The notes beneath the pieces are model-generated. The model was not told the DNA's origin and did no database searches. It saw nothing but the letters and a program-made list of their open reading frames with translations. Shown here piece by piece: positions 8,672 through 17,397 of a stretch of DNA of 41,804 bases; position 1 is the first letter of the stretch, and each line of letters opens with the position of its first letter. Position numbers and translations under genes: made by a program. Source of the stretch: Flavobacteriaceae bacterium (lineage in GTDB: Bacteria; Bacteroidota; Bacteroidia; Flavobacteriales; Flavobacteriaceae); the NCBI GenBank assembly GCA_013043825.1, contig JABDNM010000028.1:1-41804 (forward strand), given 5' to 3'.

Positions 8672-8699
8672 TAAAGATAGTATAAAAATTACTATCCAA
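8672..8699 (-). promoter_or_regulatory. Putative Bacteroidota promoter for the lipocalin/OmpA operon
   Basis: Minus strand TTG (8699-8697), 17-nt spacer, TATCTTTA (8679-8672; 7/8 of TAnnTTTG), about 48 nt upstream of the ATG at 8624. Confidence 0.45.
8676..8696. repeat. 21-bp inverted repeat in the promoter spacer
   Basis: GATAGTA-TAAAAAT-TACTATC: perfect 7-bp arms around a 7-nt centre. Confidence 0.7.
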
Positions 8700-8744
8700 T
8701 TATGCAAGAATTTTCTTTCAGAACAGAGAATCTATTTTGCGTCA

Positions 8745-10748
8745 CTAGTATTCCAACAACTGTAATAGGGTTTCCTTAAAGCGTTTCCGAGGCAAGTAAT
8801 TGTCCTCTAAGGAGGATGCAAACGGAATGGGTGTTTCGAGGCTCGCCACCCTGCGAACGGGAGCATCGAGAAATTCGAAGCAATGTTCAGAGATCAATGC
8901 AGATATATCACTTGCAATTCCCCCAAAAAGAGAATCCTCCTGCAAGATGATCACTTTTCCTGTTTTCTTTACCGATTCGAAAATGGCTTCTGTGTCCAAC
9001 GGTGATAAGGTGCGTAAATCGAGTAAATCCACCGATGTATCTATATCTTCCAATGTCTCCAAGGCCCAGTGAACCCCTGCTCCATAAGTAATCACTGAAA
9101 TATCTTCACCTTCTCTCAACCTGGCCGCTTTTCCAAAAGGCAACGTATAATATTCGGTAGGGACATCTTGCCTGATCGAGCGGTACAATGCCTTGTGTTC
9201 AAAAAACAAGACCGGATTGGGATCTTCAATCGCAGTAGCAAGCAATCCTTTCGCATCGAATGGAAAAGCCGGGTAAACGACTTTTAACCCAGGAGTGTGC
9301 GTAAACCAGGCTTCGTTTGTCTGACTATGAAACGGACCGGCGCCTACCCCGGCCCCACAGGGCATTCTAATTACCACGTCGGCCGCCTGGCCCCAGCGAT
9401 AACTTGATTTCGCAAGGTGATTAATGATGGGATTAAAACCTGAAGTCACAAAATCGGCAAACTGCATCTCCACGATAGACTTCATTCCGTTGATGGATAA
9501 TCCCATAGCGGCAGATACGATCGCGCTCTCACAAATAGGTGTATTTCTTACTCGCGCCTGACCGAATTTCTCCAGGAATCCTTCGGTGATCTTGAAAACT
9601 CCGCCATATTCGGCTATATCCTGTCCCAAGATCACGCTATTCTCATGGCGCTCCATCGATTGCATCAAACCTTGAGAAATTGCATCGACGAACCGAATAT
9701 TTTCTATCTCAGTATTTGGTTTAACTTCTTGATATACAAACTCTTGATATACATTATCTAATTCATTAATAGAATCTGAAGTTGTGTCTTCTTCACCAAA
9801 TGCCAGTTCGAGATTTGTATCGATCTCTTTTTTTATTTCCTCCTTGATTTTATTGATCTCCTGTTCGGTGATCCAATTTTTTTCCAGCAGATAAGCCTCG
9901 TAGTTGGCAATAGGGTCCTTTTGAGCCCAGGCTTCCATCAATTCTTCCGGCACATATTTGGTTCCACTAGCCTCTTCATGGCCTCTCATTCGAAACGTTT
10001 TGAATTCAAGCAACACAGGGCGTGGGTTGGAGCGCATGCTGTTTGCAATATCATTCACTTTGGTGAATACCTCTAGAATATTATTTCCGTCGATCATGTG
10101 TGCCTCCATACCGTAACCTACACCACGATCCACCAGATTTTCACAATTGTATTGCTCATTGGTAGGTGTTGAAAGTCCGTAGCCGTTATTTTCAATGCAA
10201 AAAAGGACAGGAAGTTTCCACACCGACGCGATATTCAGGGCCTCGTGGATATCTCCTTCACTGGTTCCTCCCTCTCCGGTAAAGACAGCACAGACCTGGT
10301 TATTTCCTTTCAAAAGATTTCCCAGAGCGATCCCGTCGGCTACTCCAAATTGAGGCCCTAAATGGGAGATCATCCCTACGATCTTGTATTCCTGCGTACC
10401 AAAATGAAAACTTCGATCACGCCCTTTGGTAAAACCGCTCGCTTTTCCCTGCCACTGCGCGAATAAACGGTTCAATGGAATTCCCCGAGTAGTAAATACG
10501 CCTAAATTGCGATGCATGGGTAAAATGTATTCCTCGCTTTGAAGTGCGGAAGTCACCCCTATCGAAATCGCCTCCTGCCCTATCCCGCTGAACCATTTGG
10601 AAATCTTACCTTGACGCAATAGAATGAGCATCTTTTCCTCGATGAGTCGAGGCCTCAACATATTAATGTAAAGCTGGCGCAGTGTTTCGGCATCCAATCC
10701 GTCTGGATCATAATTGAAGTGGATAGAAGAACTGGTTTGGGAATCCAT
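8745..10748 (-). CDS. 2-oxoacid dehydrogenase E1 component, fused alpha and beta subunits
   Basis: TPP motif GEGGTSEGDIHEALNIASVWKLPVLFCIENNGYGLSTP followed by E1-beta region RFVDAISQGLMQSMERHENSVILGQDIAEYGGVFKITEGF. Likely start at 10746-10748 (MDSQTSSS). Confidence 0.92.
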   Translation of the reverse strand: MDSQTSSSIHFNYDPDGLDAETLRQLYINMLRPRLIEEKMLILLRQGKISKWFSGIGQEAISIGVTSALQSEEYILPMHRNLGVFTTRGIPLNRLFAQWQGKASGFTKGRDRSFHFGTQEYKIVGMISHLGPQFGVADGIALGNLLKGNNQVCAVFTGEGGTSEGDIHEALNIASVWKLPVLFCIENNGYGLSTPTNEQYNCENLVDRGVGYGMEAHMIDGNNILEVFTKVNDIANSMRSNPRPVLLEFKTFRMRGHEEASGTKYVPEELMEAWAQKDPIANYEAYLLEKNWITEQEINKIKEEIKKEIDTNLELAFGEEDTTSDSINELDNVYQEFVYQEVKPNTEIENIRFVDAISQGLMQSMERHENSVILGQDIAEYGGVFKITEGFLEKFGQARVRNTPICESAIVSAAMGLSINGMKSIVEMQFADFVTSGFNPIINHLAKSSYRWGQAADVVIRMPCGAGVGAGPFHSQTNEAWFTHTPGLKVVYPAFPFDAKGLLATAIEDPNPVLFFEHKALYRSIRQDVPTEYYTLPFGKAARLREGEDISVITYGAGVHWALETLEDIDTSVDLLDLRTLSPLDTEAIFESVKKTGKVIILQEDSLFGGIASDISALISEHCFEFLDAPVRRVASLETPIPFASSLEDNYLPRKRFKETLLQLLEY

Positions 10749-10818
10749 GGGCTTGATTTGACGAATCAAATGTAGAAAAATTCCCATAGCCACCCCACGA
10801 TTTACTGGAATTTTTAGC

Positions 10819-10849
10819 TTCCTAATCCACCGTATAATTGGTATATTTG
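10819..10849 (+). promoter_or_regulatory. Putative Bacteroidota promoter for the 2OG-oxygenase operon
   Basis: Perfect TATATTTG (TAnnTTTG) at 10842-10849; imperfect -33 TTC at 10819-10821 with 20-nt spacing; ATG at 10872. Confidence 0.45.
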
Positions 10850-10871
10850 TATAGCTTTAAAGACGAACGTT

Positions 10872-11822
10872 ATGAACAATATACCCAGTGTGGACCTTTC
10901 CGATTTCCTTTCGGATAACCATGAGAAAAAACAGAAATTCGTTGATGAGATTGGAAAGGCATATGAAGAAATCGGATTTGTGTCCTTAAAGAATCATTTT
11001 TTAAGTGATGAACTCGTAGCAGACCTATACAAAGAGGTAAAGGCTTTTTTCGCTTTAGATTTAGAAACCAAAAGAAAATATGAGATCGAAGGCCTTGGTG
11101 GTCAGCGTGGCTATGTTTCCTTCGGAAAAGAGCATGCGAAAGGAAAAAAAGAAGGAGACTTGAAGGAATTCTGGCATTTTGGGCAAGAACCTGAGGCGAA
11201 TGCAAATCTTCCTGAGGAATATCCCGATAATGTTCAGGTTTCCGAATTACCCAAATTCAATAAGGTAGGTATGCAGGCCTATCGACAACTGGAAAAGACC
11301 GGCATTTATGTGTTAAGGGCCTTGGCCTTATATATCGGGGTTGATGAATTCTACTTCGACCATTGGGCGAAAAACGGGAATTCAATTTTGAGACCTATCC
11401 ACTACCCTCCCATTACGGAGGAACCCAAAGGAGCGGTACGTGCCGGCGCCCATGGTGATATCAATTTGATCACTTTGCTCATGGGTGCTTCCAGCGGTGG
11501 TTTGCAGGTACTTCGGAAAGATGGAGAATGGATGGATGCCATTCCCGAAGAAGACGAGCTTGTTATAAACGTTGGTGATATGCTGGAGCGGCACACTAAC
11601 AATAAGTTGCGTTCTACGATTCACCGTGTAGTAAACCCACCCAGGGAACAATGGGGAAAACCTCGCTACTCCATTCCATTCTTTATGCATCCTCGTGGAG
11701 ACATGGACCTAAGTTGTATGCCGGAGTGTGTGGATGCCGAACACCCCAAAGCATTCGACGATATTACTGCCGGCGAATTCTTACACCAGCGTCTGGTTGA
11801 CATCGGACTTATAAAAAAGTAA
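10872..11822 (+). CDS. Isopenicillin N synthase-like 2-oxoglutarate/Fe(II) oxygenase
   Basis: AGAHGDINLITLL HxD motif, distal His in LRSTIHRVVNPP, RYSIPFFMHP (RxS). Confidence 0.92.
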   Translation: MNNIPSVDLSDFLSDNHEKKQKFVDEIGKAYEEIGFVSLKNHFLSDELVADLYKEVKAFFALDLETKRKYEIEGLGGQRGYVSFGKEHAKGKKEGDLKEFWHFGQEPEANANLPEEYPDNVQVSELPKFNKVGMQAYRQLEKTGIYVLRALALYIGVDEFYFDHWAKNGNSILRPIHYPPITEEPKGAVRAGAHGDINLITLLMGASSGGLQVLRKDGEWMDAIPEEDELVINVGDMLERHTNNKLRSTIHRVVNPPREQWGKPRYSIPFFMHPRGDMDLSCMPECVDAEHPKAFDDITAGEFLHQRLVDIGLIKK

Positions 11823-12160
11823 TGGATATACAGGACCAGTTAAAAAAATTATTCCCGGAGCATATTTCAGAAGAATCTCCTTCCGAAGAAAAAAAAGCGC
11901 CCCAGGGACCTCCTCTCTGGTTGCAGGACGACCCGCTAATATGTAAGTACGAAAAACGCAAGGGTAAACCTATTACCATTATTGAAGGGTATACAGGTGC
12001 CCGAAGCGATTTCAAGCAATTGGCCAAAGAATTGAAACAACTGCTGGGTGTGGGTGGAAGTTTTAAAAATGAGCAGATCATCATTCAGGGCGATTACCGG
12101 GACAAGATCATGCGATTTTTACAAGAGAAAGGTTTCAAAACCAAACGAGTTGGTGGATGA
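11822..12160 (+). CDS. SUI1/eIF1-family translation factor (YciH-like)
   Basis: KRKGKPITIIEGYTGARSDFKQLAKELKQLLGVGGSFKNEQIIIQGDYRDKIMRFLQEKGFKTKRVGG is the SUI1 domain signature. Confidence 0.9.
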   Translation: MDIQDQLKKLFPEHISEESPSEEKKAPQGPPLWLQDDPLICKYEKRKGKPITIIEGYTGARSDFKQLAKELKQLLGVGGSFKNEQIIIQGDYRDKIMRFLQEKGFKTKRVGG

Positions 12161-13026
12161 AACTATCTGAATCTGAACTCATACTCAACCCAGATGGCAG
12201 CATCTACCACCTTCATTTAAAGCCTGGGCAAGTTGCTACCACGATCCTAACGGTAGGTGATCCCGGCCGTGTAAGTGAAATCACCCGGCATTTTGATCGA
12301 ATTGAAAACAGCGTTCAGAAACGTGAATTCAAGTCGGAGACAGGGTATTACAAAGGAAAACATTTAACTGTCATTTCTACAGGCATTGGCACCGACAATA
12401 TAGATATTGTCATAAACGAATTGGATGCCCTCTTCAACATAGATTTTAGCACTCGTACGATCCGGAAGGAATTCACACAGCTTGAATTCATACGGGTGGG
12501 AACCAGTGGGGCTGTTCAGGAGGACATTCCTGTAGATAGCCTGGTTGTCTCCGAAAAGGCCATTGGATTGGATAATTTGTTCCAGTTTTATGAGCAGGTG
12601 GAGCGTTCAGATAAGGCGCTTGCTGAAGCCTTTATGAAACATACCGAATGGGATCAAAGGTGGTCTCGGCCTTATGCTGTTCATGCAGATAAGGAGTTAT
12701 TAAAACGATTTGAGAGCGACCGGTTTCAACGAGGAATAACGGTCACCAGCGTTGGTTTTTATGGGCCTCAAGGGAGAGCTTTGAGATTGCGGTTGAAGGA
12801 CGATCGACTGAACGAAAAAATTGCCAGTTTCGAGCATGAGGGAAGTCGAATCGCCAATTTCGAGATGGAAACTTCGGCAATCTATAAAATGGCTCACCTA
12901 CTGGGACACCGGGCGATATCCCTCAATACTATATTAGCGAACAGGGCTACCAAAGCCTTCAGCAGAGATACGGCTGCATCGGTCGAACACCTTATCACCT
13001 CCACTTTAAACCTGCTTGTGCAATGA
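12157..13026 (+). CDS. Nucleoside phosphorylase (uridine phosphorylase-like)
   Basis: TVGDPGRVSEITRHFD, STGIGTDNIDIVINELDALF, IRVGTSGAVQ, IANFEMETSAIYKMAHLLGHRAISLN. Confidence 0.9.
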   Translation: MKLSESELILNPDGSIYHLHLKPGQVATTILTVGDPGRVSEITRHFDRIENSVQKREFKSETGYYKGKHLTVISTGIGTDNIDIVINELDALFNIDFSTRTIRKEFTQLEFIRVGTSGAVQEDIPVDSLVVSEKAIGLDNLFQFYEQVERSDKALAEAFMKHTEWDQRWSRPYAVHADKELLKRFESDRFQRGITVTSVGFYGPQGRALRLRLKDDRLNEKIASFEHEGSRIANFEMETSAIYKMAHLLGHRAISLNTILANRATKAFSRDTAASVEHLITSTLNLLVQ

Positions 13027-13883
13027 AAAAAATGCTCATAGGTGGCGTACCAGAACATTTCAACCTGCCTTGGTATCTAACCCTCCGGGACAAAAAGTAC
13101 CAGGAAGTGGGGATAAACCTGAGATGGACCGATTTTTATGGCGGTACCGGTCAGATGTGTAAAGCACTTCGGAATAAAGAAATCGATATGGCGGTCATTC
13201 TTACCGAGGGAATTGTTCGCGACATTATCAAAGGAAATGAATGCAAGATCGTCCAGGTTTTCGTTAAATCACCTTTGATTTGGGGCATTCATGTGGCCGA
13301 TAATTCATCCTATCAAGAGCTAGAGGATCTAAAAGGTACAGCGGCAGCGATTAGCAGATACGGGAGCGGCTCACATCTCATGGCATTTGTCAATGCCGAA
13401 CGACAAGGGTGGAATGTTGAAACTGATCTCGAGTTTGAAGTGATCAAGAATTTGGATGGCGCCCTGGAAAATCTTCCCTTGGGAAATGGTGATTATTTCA
13501 TGTGGGAAAAATTCACCACCAAACCGTATGTGGATCAGGGTATTTTTCGCCTGCTGGGAGAATGTCCTACCCCCTGGCCCTGTTTTGTGATCGCGGTGAG
13601 AGACGATGTGCTCGAAGAAGATCGGGAATCTGTACAAAAGATCCTGAATATAATAAATGACAACACCCGCACTTTCAAGGACCTGCCGGGAATCGATTCG
13701 ATGATATCGAAAAGGTACGATCAAAAGATCGAAGATGTTCGCTTGTGGCTTTCGTTAACACGATGGTCGCAAAGCAATATTGCAGAGGAAGAACTAACTA
13801 AAATACAGGAGAAATTAGTTCAGTTAGACCTGATCGATGAAGTTTGGCCGTCCAACAGAATTCTGTATAATTTCGAGTCATAA
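13023..13883 (+). CDS. Periplasmic-binding-protein-fold substrate-binding protein lacking an obvious signal peptide
   Basis: GGVPEHFNLPWYLTLRDKKYQEVGINLRWTDFYGGTGQMCKALRNKEIDMAVILTEG resembles NMT1/THI5-like SBP domains; no hydrophobic N-terminal signal. Confidence 0.75.
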   Translation: MKKMLIGGVPEHFNLPWYLTLRDKKYQEVGINLRWTDFYGGTGQMCKALRNKEIDMAVILTEGIVRDIIKGNECKIVQVFVKSPLIWGIHVADNSSYQELEDLKGTAAAISRYGSGSHLMAFVNAERQGWNVETDLEFEVIKNLDGALENLPLGNGDYFMWEKFTTKPYVDQGIFRLLGECPTPWPCFVIAVRDDVLEEDRESVQKILNIINDNTRTFKDLPGIDSMISKRYDQKIEDVRLWLSLTRWSQSNIAEEELTKIQEKLVQLDLIDEVWPSNRILYNFES

Positions 13884-13950
13884 ATTTTTTTTATGAATCT
13901 TACGCAACCCTTTTCAATGGTCATCCTCTTATTACCAAACAATCGATATA

Positions 13951-14058
13951 ATGACCACATTTTTAATAGTTTTGGGGGCACTGCTGGTCACTAACTTCCT
14001 GTTACTTCAATTCAGTTGTAACGATACTACCGAGCCGGACTTCCCGGAGGAGGAATAG
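13951..14058 (+). CDS. Small (35 aa) single-pass membrane protein, hypothetical
   Basis: Below ORF-track cutoff; ATG...TAG encodes MTTFLIVLGALLVTNFLLLQFSCNDTTEPDFPEEE: hydrophobic helix, Cys, acidic tail. Confidence 0.5.
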   Translation: MTTFLIVLGALLVTNFLLLQFSCNDTTEPDFPEEE

Positions 14059-14070
14059 ACCACGCTCCTT

Positions 14071-14736
14071 TTACCAATCAATCGCATTTTTCCCTTGATT
14101 CTGCAGGTATTTATTTGCCTTGCTGAAATGTTTATTTCCAAACCAATAGCCTCGGTTAGCGCTAAGTGGTGATGGATGGCCACTGGAAAGCACCAGGTGT
14201 TTTGAGGTATCGATCTTGGAGCCCTTGCGTTTGGCGTAGCCTCCCCATAGCATGAATACGAGTCCTTCCCTTTTCTGAGATAGTTTTTTAATAACTGCAT
14301 CTGTGAAAAGTTCCCATCCTTTATTTTGATGACTTCCCGCCTGCTGTGCCCGCACTGTTAAAGTAGCATTCAGTAATAAAACTCCCTGATCTGCCCATTG
14401 TTCCAGGTTCCCTGTCTTCGAGGACTTCCTTCCCAGATCATCTTCAATTTCTTTGAACATATTTTGCAAGGATGGTGGAACAGCAACACCATCGGCAACC
14501 GAAAAACAAAGACCATTAGCCTGCCCTGGGCCGTGATAGGGATCCTGTCCAAGTACTATTACTTTTACCTCCTCGAAGGGAGTATGATCGAAGGCCGCGA
14601 AGATTTTCTTCCCAGGAGGATAACAGGTATTTTTGTTATACTCATCACGTACAAATTGGATGAGCTCCATGAAGTACGGTTTTTCAAATTCTCCGTTGAG
14701 TTCCTCCTGCCAGGAAGGATGAATATTTACAGGCAT
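14071..14736 (-). CDS. ung: Uracil-DNA glycosylase
   Basis: VIVLGQDPYHGPGQANGLCFSV and LSSGHPSPLSANRGYWFGNKHFSKAN: family 1 UDG motifs. Likely start at MPVNIHPSW (14736). Confidence 0.95.
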   Translation of the reverse strand: MPVNIHPSWQEELNGEFEKPYFMELIQFVRDEYNKNTCYPPGKKIFAAFDHTPFEEVKVIVLGQDPYHGPGQANGLCFSVADGVAVPPSLQNMFKEIEDDLGRKSSKTGNLEQWADQGVLLLNATLTVRAQQAGSHQNKGWELFTDAVIKKLSQKREGLVFMLWGGYAKRKGSKIDTSKHLVLSSGHPSPLSANRGYWFGNKHFSKANKYLQNQGKNAIDW

Positions 14737-14779
14737 TATTCGTATTTTTGCTTCTGTAAAAATAGTTTTTTTCACCCAG

Positions 14780-14811
14780 TTGTAGGCGTAGGTTTTCTGA
14801 AACTACTTTTA
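14780..14811 (+). promoter_or_regulatory. Putative Bacteroidota promoter for the MutS2-like gene
   Basis: TTG (14780-14782), 21-nt spacer, TACTTTTA (14804-14811; 7/8 of TAnnTTTG), ATG at 14830. Confidence 0.4.
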
Positions 14812-14829
14812 CATTTTCTGAAATGATCC

Positions 14830-16998
14830 ATGGTTCGAATTGACAAGAAAACGCTAGGCGACCTAGAATTTCCCGCCGTACTTCAACAAATTGCAGGTGC
14901 CTGCATTACAGAGGTGGGTAGGGAGGCTGTACGTAGGATCTCTCCTCTTTCCGAGCACGCTGATGTCCTGCCCGAATTGCAGCGAACACGGGAATTCCTG
15001 GCATCATTCGAAAACGATAACGGCATACCCAATCACGGTTTCGATGCCATACATTCTGAATTAAAACTTCTTGAAATTGAGAATAGCAGCCTCGAAATGA
15101 TCGGTTTCCGACGTATACTGTCGGTTACGGAAACCACCAAAGATTTGCTGAAATTCTTCAACAAGTACAAGGAATTCTACGTGTATTTAGAGGAAATGGC
15201 AGCTACAATCGAGTACACCGCAGTCATATCTGATGAGATCCAAAAAAAGATCGATCGTTATGGACAGATAAAAGACGATGCATCCCCGGATTTGGCGGCG
15301 ATCAGAAAACGGTTGCAGGTAGTCAAAACCAGTATTAATTCTTCCTTTACAAAGGCACTAACAAGCTATACCAAGGCCGACTATCTTGATGAGATACGGG
15401 AAACCATCGTCGAGAACAGGAGAGTATTGGCCGTGAAGGCAATGCACCGGAAAAAGATAAGAGGAACTGTTCTGGGGCAGTCGAAAACGGGCATTATTGT
15501 TTACATGGAACCGCAGGAGACCCTGGAATATGCCAATGAACTGAGTAATTTGCAATACGAAGAGCTCGAAGAAGTAAAAAAGATCATCAAAGAGCTCACC
15601 GACGCGCTTCGCCCCTTTCGAGGTTTACTTCGATCCTACCAGGACTATTTGATAGCGATAGACATGCTTCATGCCAAGGCAAAGTATGCAAAGAAAATCA
15701 AGGGCACTCTTCCTATTATTTCTGAAGTACGAAGGACTTTTCTGAAAAAGGCATTCCACCCATTGCTGTTAGTCGCCAACAAAGCCAGAAAGGAGAAAAC
15801 GTATCCGCAAACGATCGAATTGAGTTCGCAGAATCGAATCATCGTCATCTCAGGCCCGAATGCAGGCGGAAAGAGTATTACGCTTAAAACTGTTGGGCTG
15901 CTTCAGGCCATGCTTCAAAGCGGAATTCTCATTCCGGTAGATCCCATGAGCGAGCTGTGCCTTTTTGACAGGATTCTAACCGATATTGGAGATAATCAAT
16001 CCATAGAAAATCACTTAAGTACCTACAGTTACAGGCTAAAGAAGATGAATCAGTTCCTGAAAAAGTGCAATAAAAATACACTGTTCCTTATCGATGAGTT
16101 TGGAACCGGAAGTGATCCTGAATTAGGAGGAGCGCTTGCCGAAACTTTTTTGGAAGTTTTTTATGAACGGGAAGCCTTCGGGATAATCACCACCCATTAC
16201 GCGAATTTAAAATTGCTGGCAAACGAATTGCCACATGCCATGAATGCCAATATGCAATTCGATAGCAGAAGTCTGGAACCTATCTTTCACCTTCAATTAG
16301 GAGAAGCCGGAAGCTCTTTTACCTTTGAAGTGGCTCAAAAGAACGGGATCCCATACAGCCTTATCAATCGAGCTAAGAAGAAGATCGAAAGTGGAAAAGT
16401 GCGATTCGATAAAACCATTGCCAATCTGCAAAAGGAGCGCAGTAAGCTGCGTAAGACCTCCGAATCATTGAAAACCGAAGAAGAGAAAGCGAGACTCGAA
16501 AGCAGGCAAATGGAGGAGATCAATCAGCGAATACAGCAGAAATTGGAGAGCTACCAGGAACTTTTCGATTCGAATATCCGCCTTATTTCTTTGGGAAAGA
16601 AATTCGATGTGCTTTCAGAAAAGTACTTCAACAACAAACAGAAGCGACAATTGATCGATGAAATAATGAAACTGGTGATGATTGAGAATAGCAAAAGGAA
16701 GAAGCCTGTTCCGAAGTCCAGGGAGAAAAAGAAAAAAGAGAAAGCCAGGGCCCATGAATTAAAACAGGAAGTGGAACAAAAAGTGGCTGTCATTCGGAAA
16801 AAGAAAAAGAAAGCAAAGGCTGAGGCCGCGAAATCTCCCCCTCCCAAACCAAAAGTGGAATTGAAAGTGGGTGATACGGTTCGTATGATAGACGGACGAG
16901 CGGTAGGAACCATCGATAGCATTGAAAAGAAAAACGCCAAAGTGAATTATGGCCTGTTTATGGCCGATGTAGGACTGGAAGAATTGGAAAAAGCCTGA
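14830..16998 (+). CDS. MutS2-like ATPase lacking a C-terminal Smr domain
   Basis: Walker A GPNAGGKSITLKTVGL, LFLIDEFGTGSDPELGGALAE, ITTHYANLK; Lys-rich linker then a KOW/SH3-like end (VGDTVRMIDGRAVGTIDSIEKKNAKVNYG); terminates without a Smr region. Confidence 0.92.
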   Translation: MVRIDKKTLGDLEFPAVLQQIAGACITEVGREAVRRISPLSEHADVLPELQRTREFLASFENDNGIPNHGFDAIHSELKLLEIENSSLEMIGFRRILSVTETTKDLLKFFNKYKEFYVYLEEMAATIEYTAVISDEIQKKIDRYGQIKDDASPDLAAIRKRLQVVKTSINSSFTKALTSYTKADYLDEIRETIVENRRVLAVKAMHRKKIRGTVLGQSKTGIIVYMEPQETLEYANELSNLQYEELEEVKKIIKELTDALRPFRGLLRSYQDYLIAIDMLHAKAKYAKKIKGTLPIISEVRRTFLKKAFHPLLLVANKARKEKTYPQTIELSSQNRIIVISGPNAGGKSITLKTVGLLQAMLQSGILIPVDPMSELCLFDRILTDIGDNQSIENHLSTYSYRLKKMNQFLKKCNKNTLFLIDEFGTGSDPELGGALAETFLEVFYEREAFGIITTHYANLKLLANELPHAMNANMQFDSRSLEPIFHLQLGEAGSSFTFEVAQKNGIPYSLINRAKKKIESGKVRFDKTIANLQKERSKLRKTSESLKTEEEKARLESRQMEEINQRIQQKLESYQELFDSNIRLISLGKKFDVLSEKYFNNKQKRQLIDEIMKLVMIENSKRKKPVPKSREKKKKEKARAHELKQEVEQKVAVIRKKKKKAKAEAAKSPPPKPKVELKVGDTVRMIDGRAVGTIDSIEKKNAKVNYGLFMADVGLEELEKA

Positions 16999-17396
16999 TG
17001 GAAAACTCGAAGATCATACTTTTTGACGGTGTTTGTAATTTGTGCAACAATTCGGTCACTTTTGTGATAAAGAGAGACAAGAAAAACCGTTTTAAGTTTG
17101 CTGCTTTGCAATCAGAAGCCGGACAGGAGCTCGTGGAAAGATATCGTATTGACCCTGCCAAAACAGATTCCATCATTCTCATTGACAACAATAAAGCATT
17201 TATTAAATCAACTGCCGCTTTAAAGATCACCAAGTATTTAGGCGGGGCATATCCATTATTTTATGGATTAATCATCTTACCGGTATTTCTTCGGAATTGG
17301 GTGTACGACTGGATTGCCAAAAATCGCTATAATTGGTACGGCAAGCGTGAAAGCTGTATGGTCCCTACGCCAGAGCTCCGCTCAAAATTTCTATAG
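16998..17396 (+). CDS. DCC (DUF393) family thiol-disulfide oxidoreductase-like protein
   Basis: FDGVCNLCNNSVTFVIKRD DxxCxxC motif. Confidence 0.92.
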   Translation: MENSKIILFDGVCNLCNNSVTFVIKRDKKNRFKFAALQSEAGQELVERYRIDPAKTDSIILIDNNKAFIKSTAALKITKYLGGAYPLFYGLIILPVFLRNWVYDWIAKNRYNWYGKRESCMVPTPELRSKFL

Positions 17397-17397
17397 A

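Noticed and set aside
16551-16940. 129-aa Phe-rich minus-strand ORF
   Set aside because: Reverse reading of the Lys-rich MutS2 linker (AAA/AAG become TTT/CTT); no independent support.
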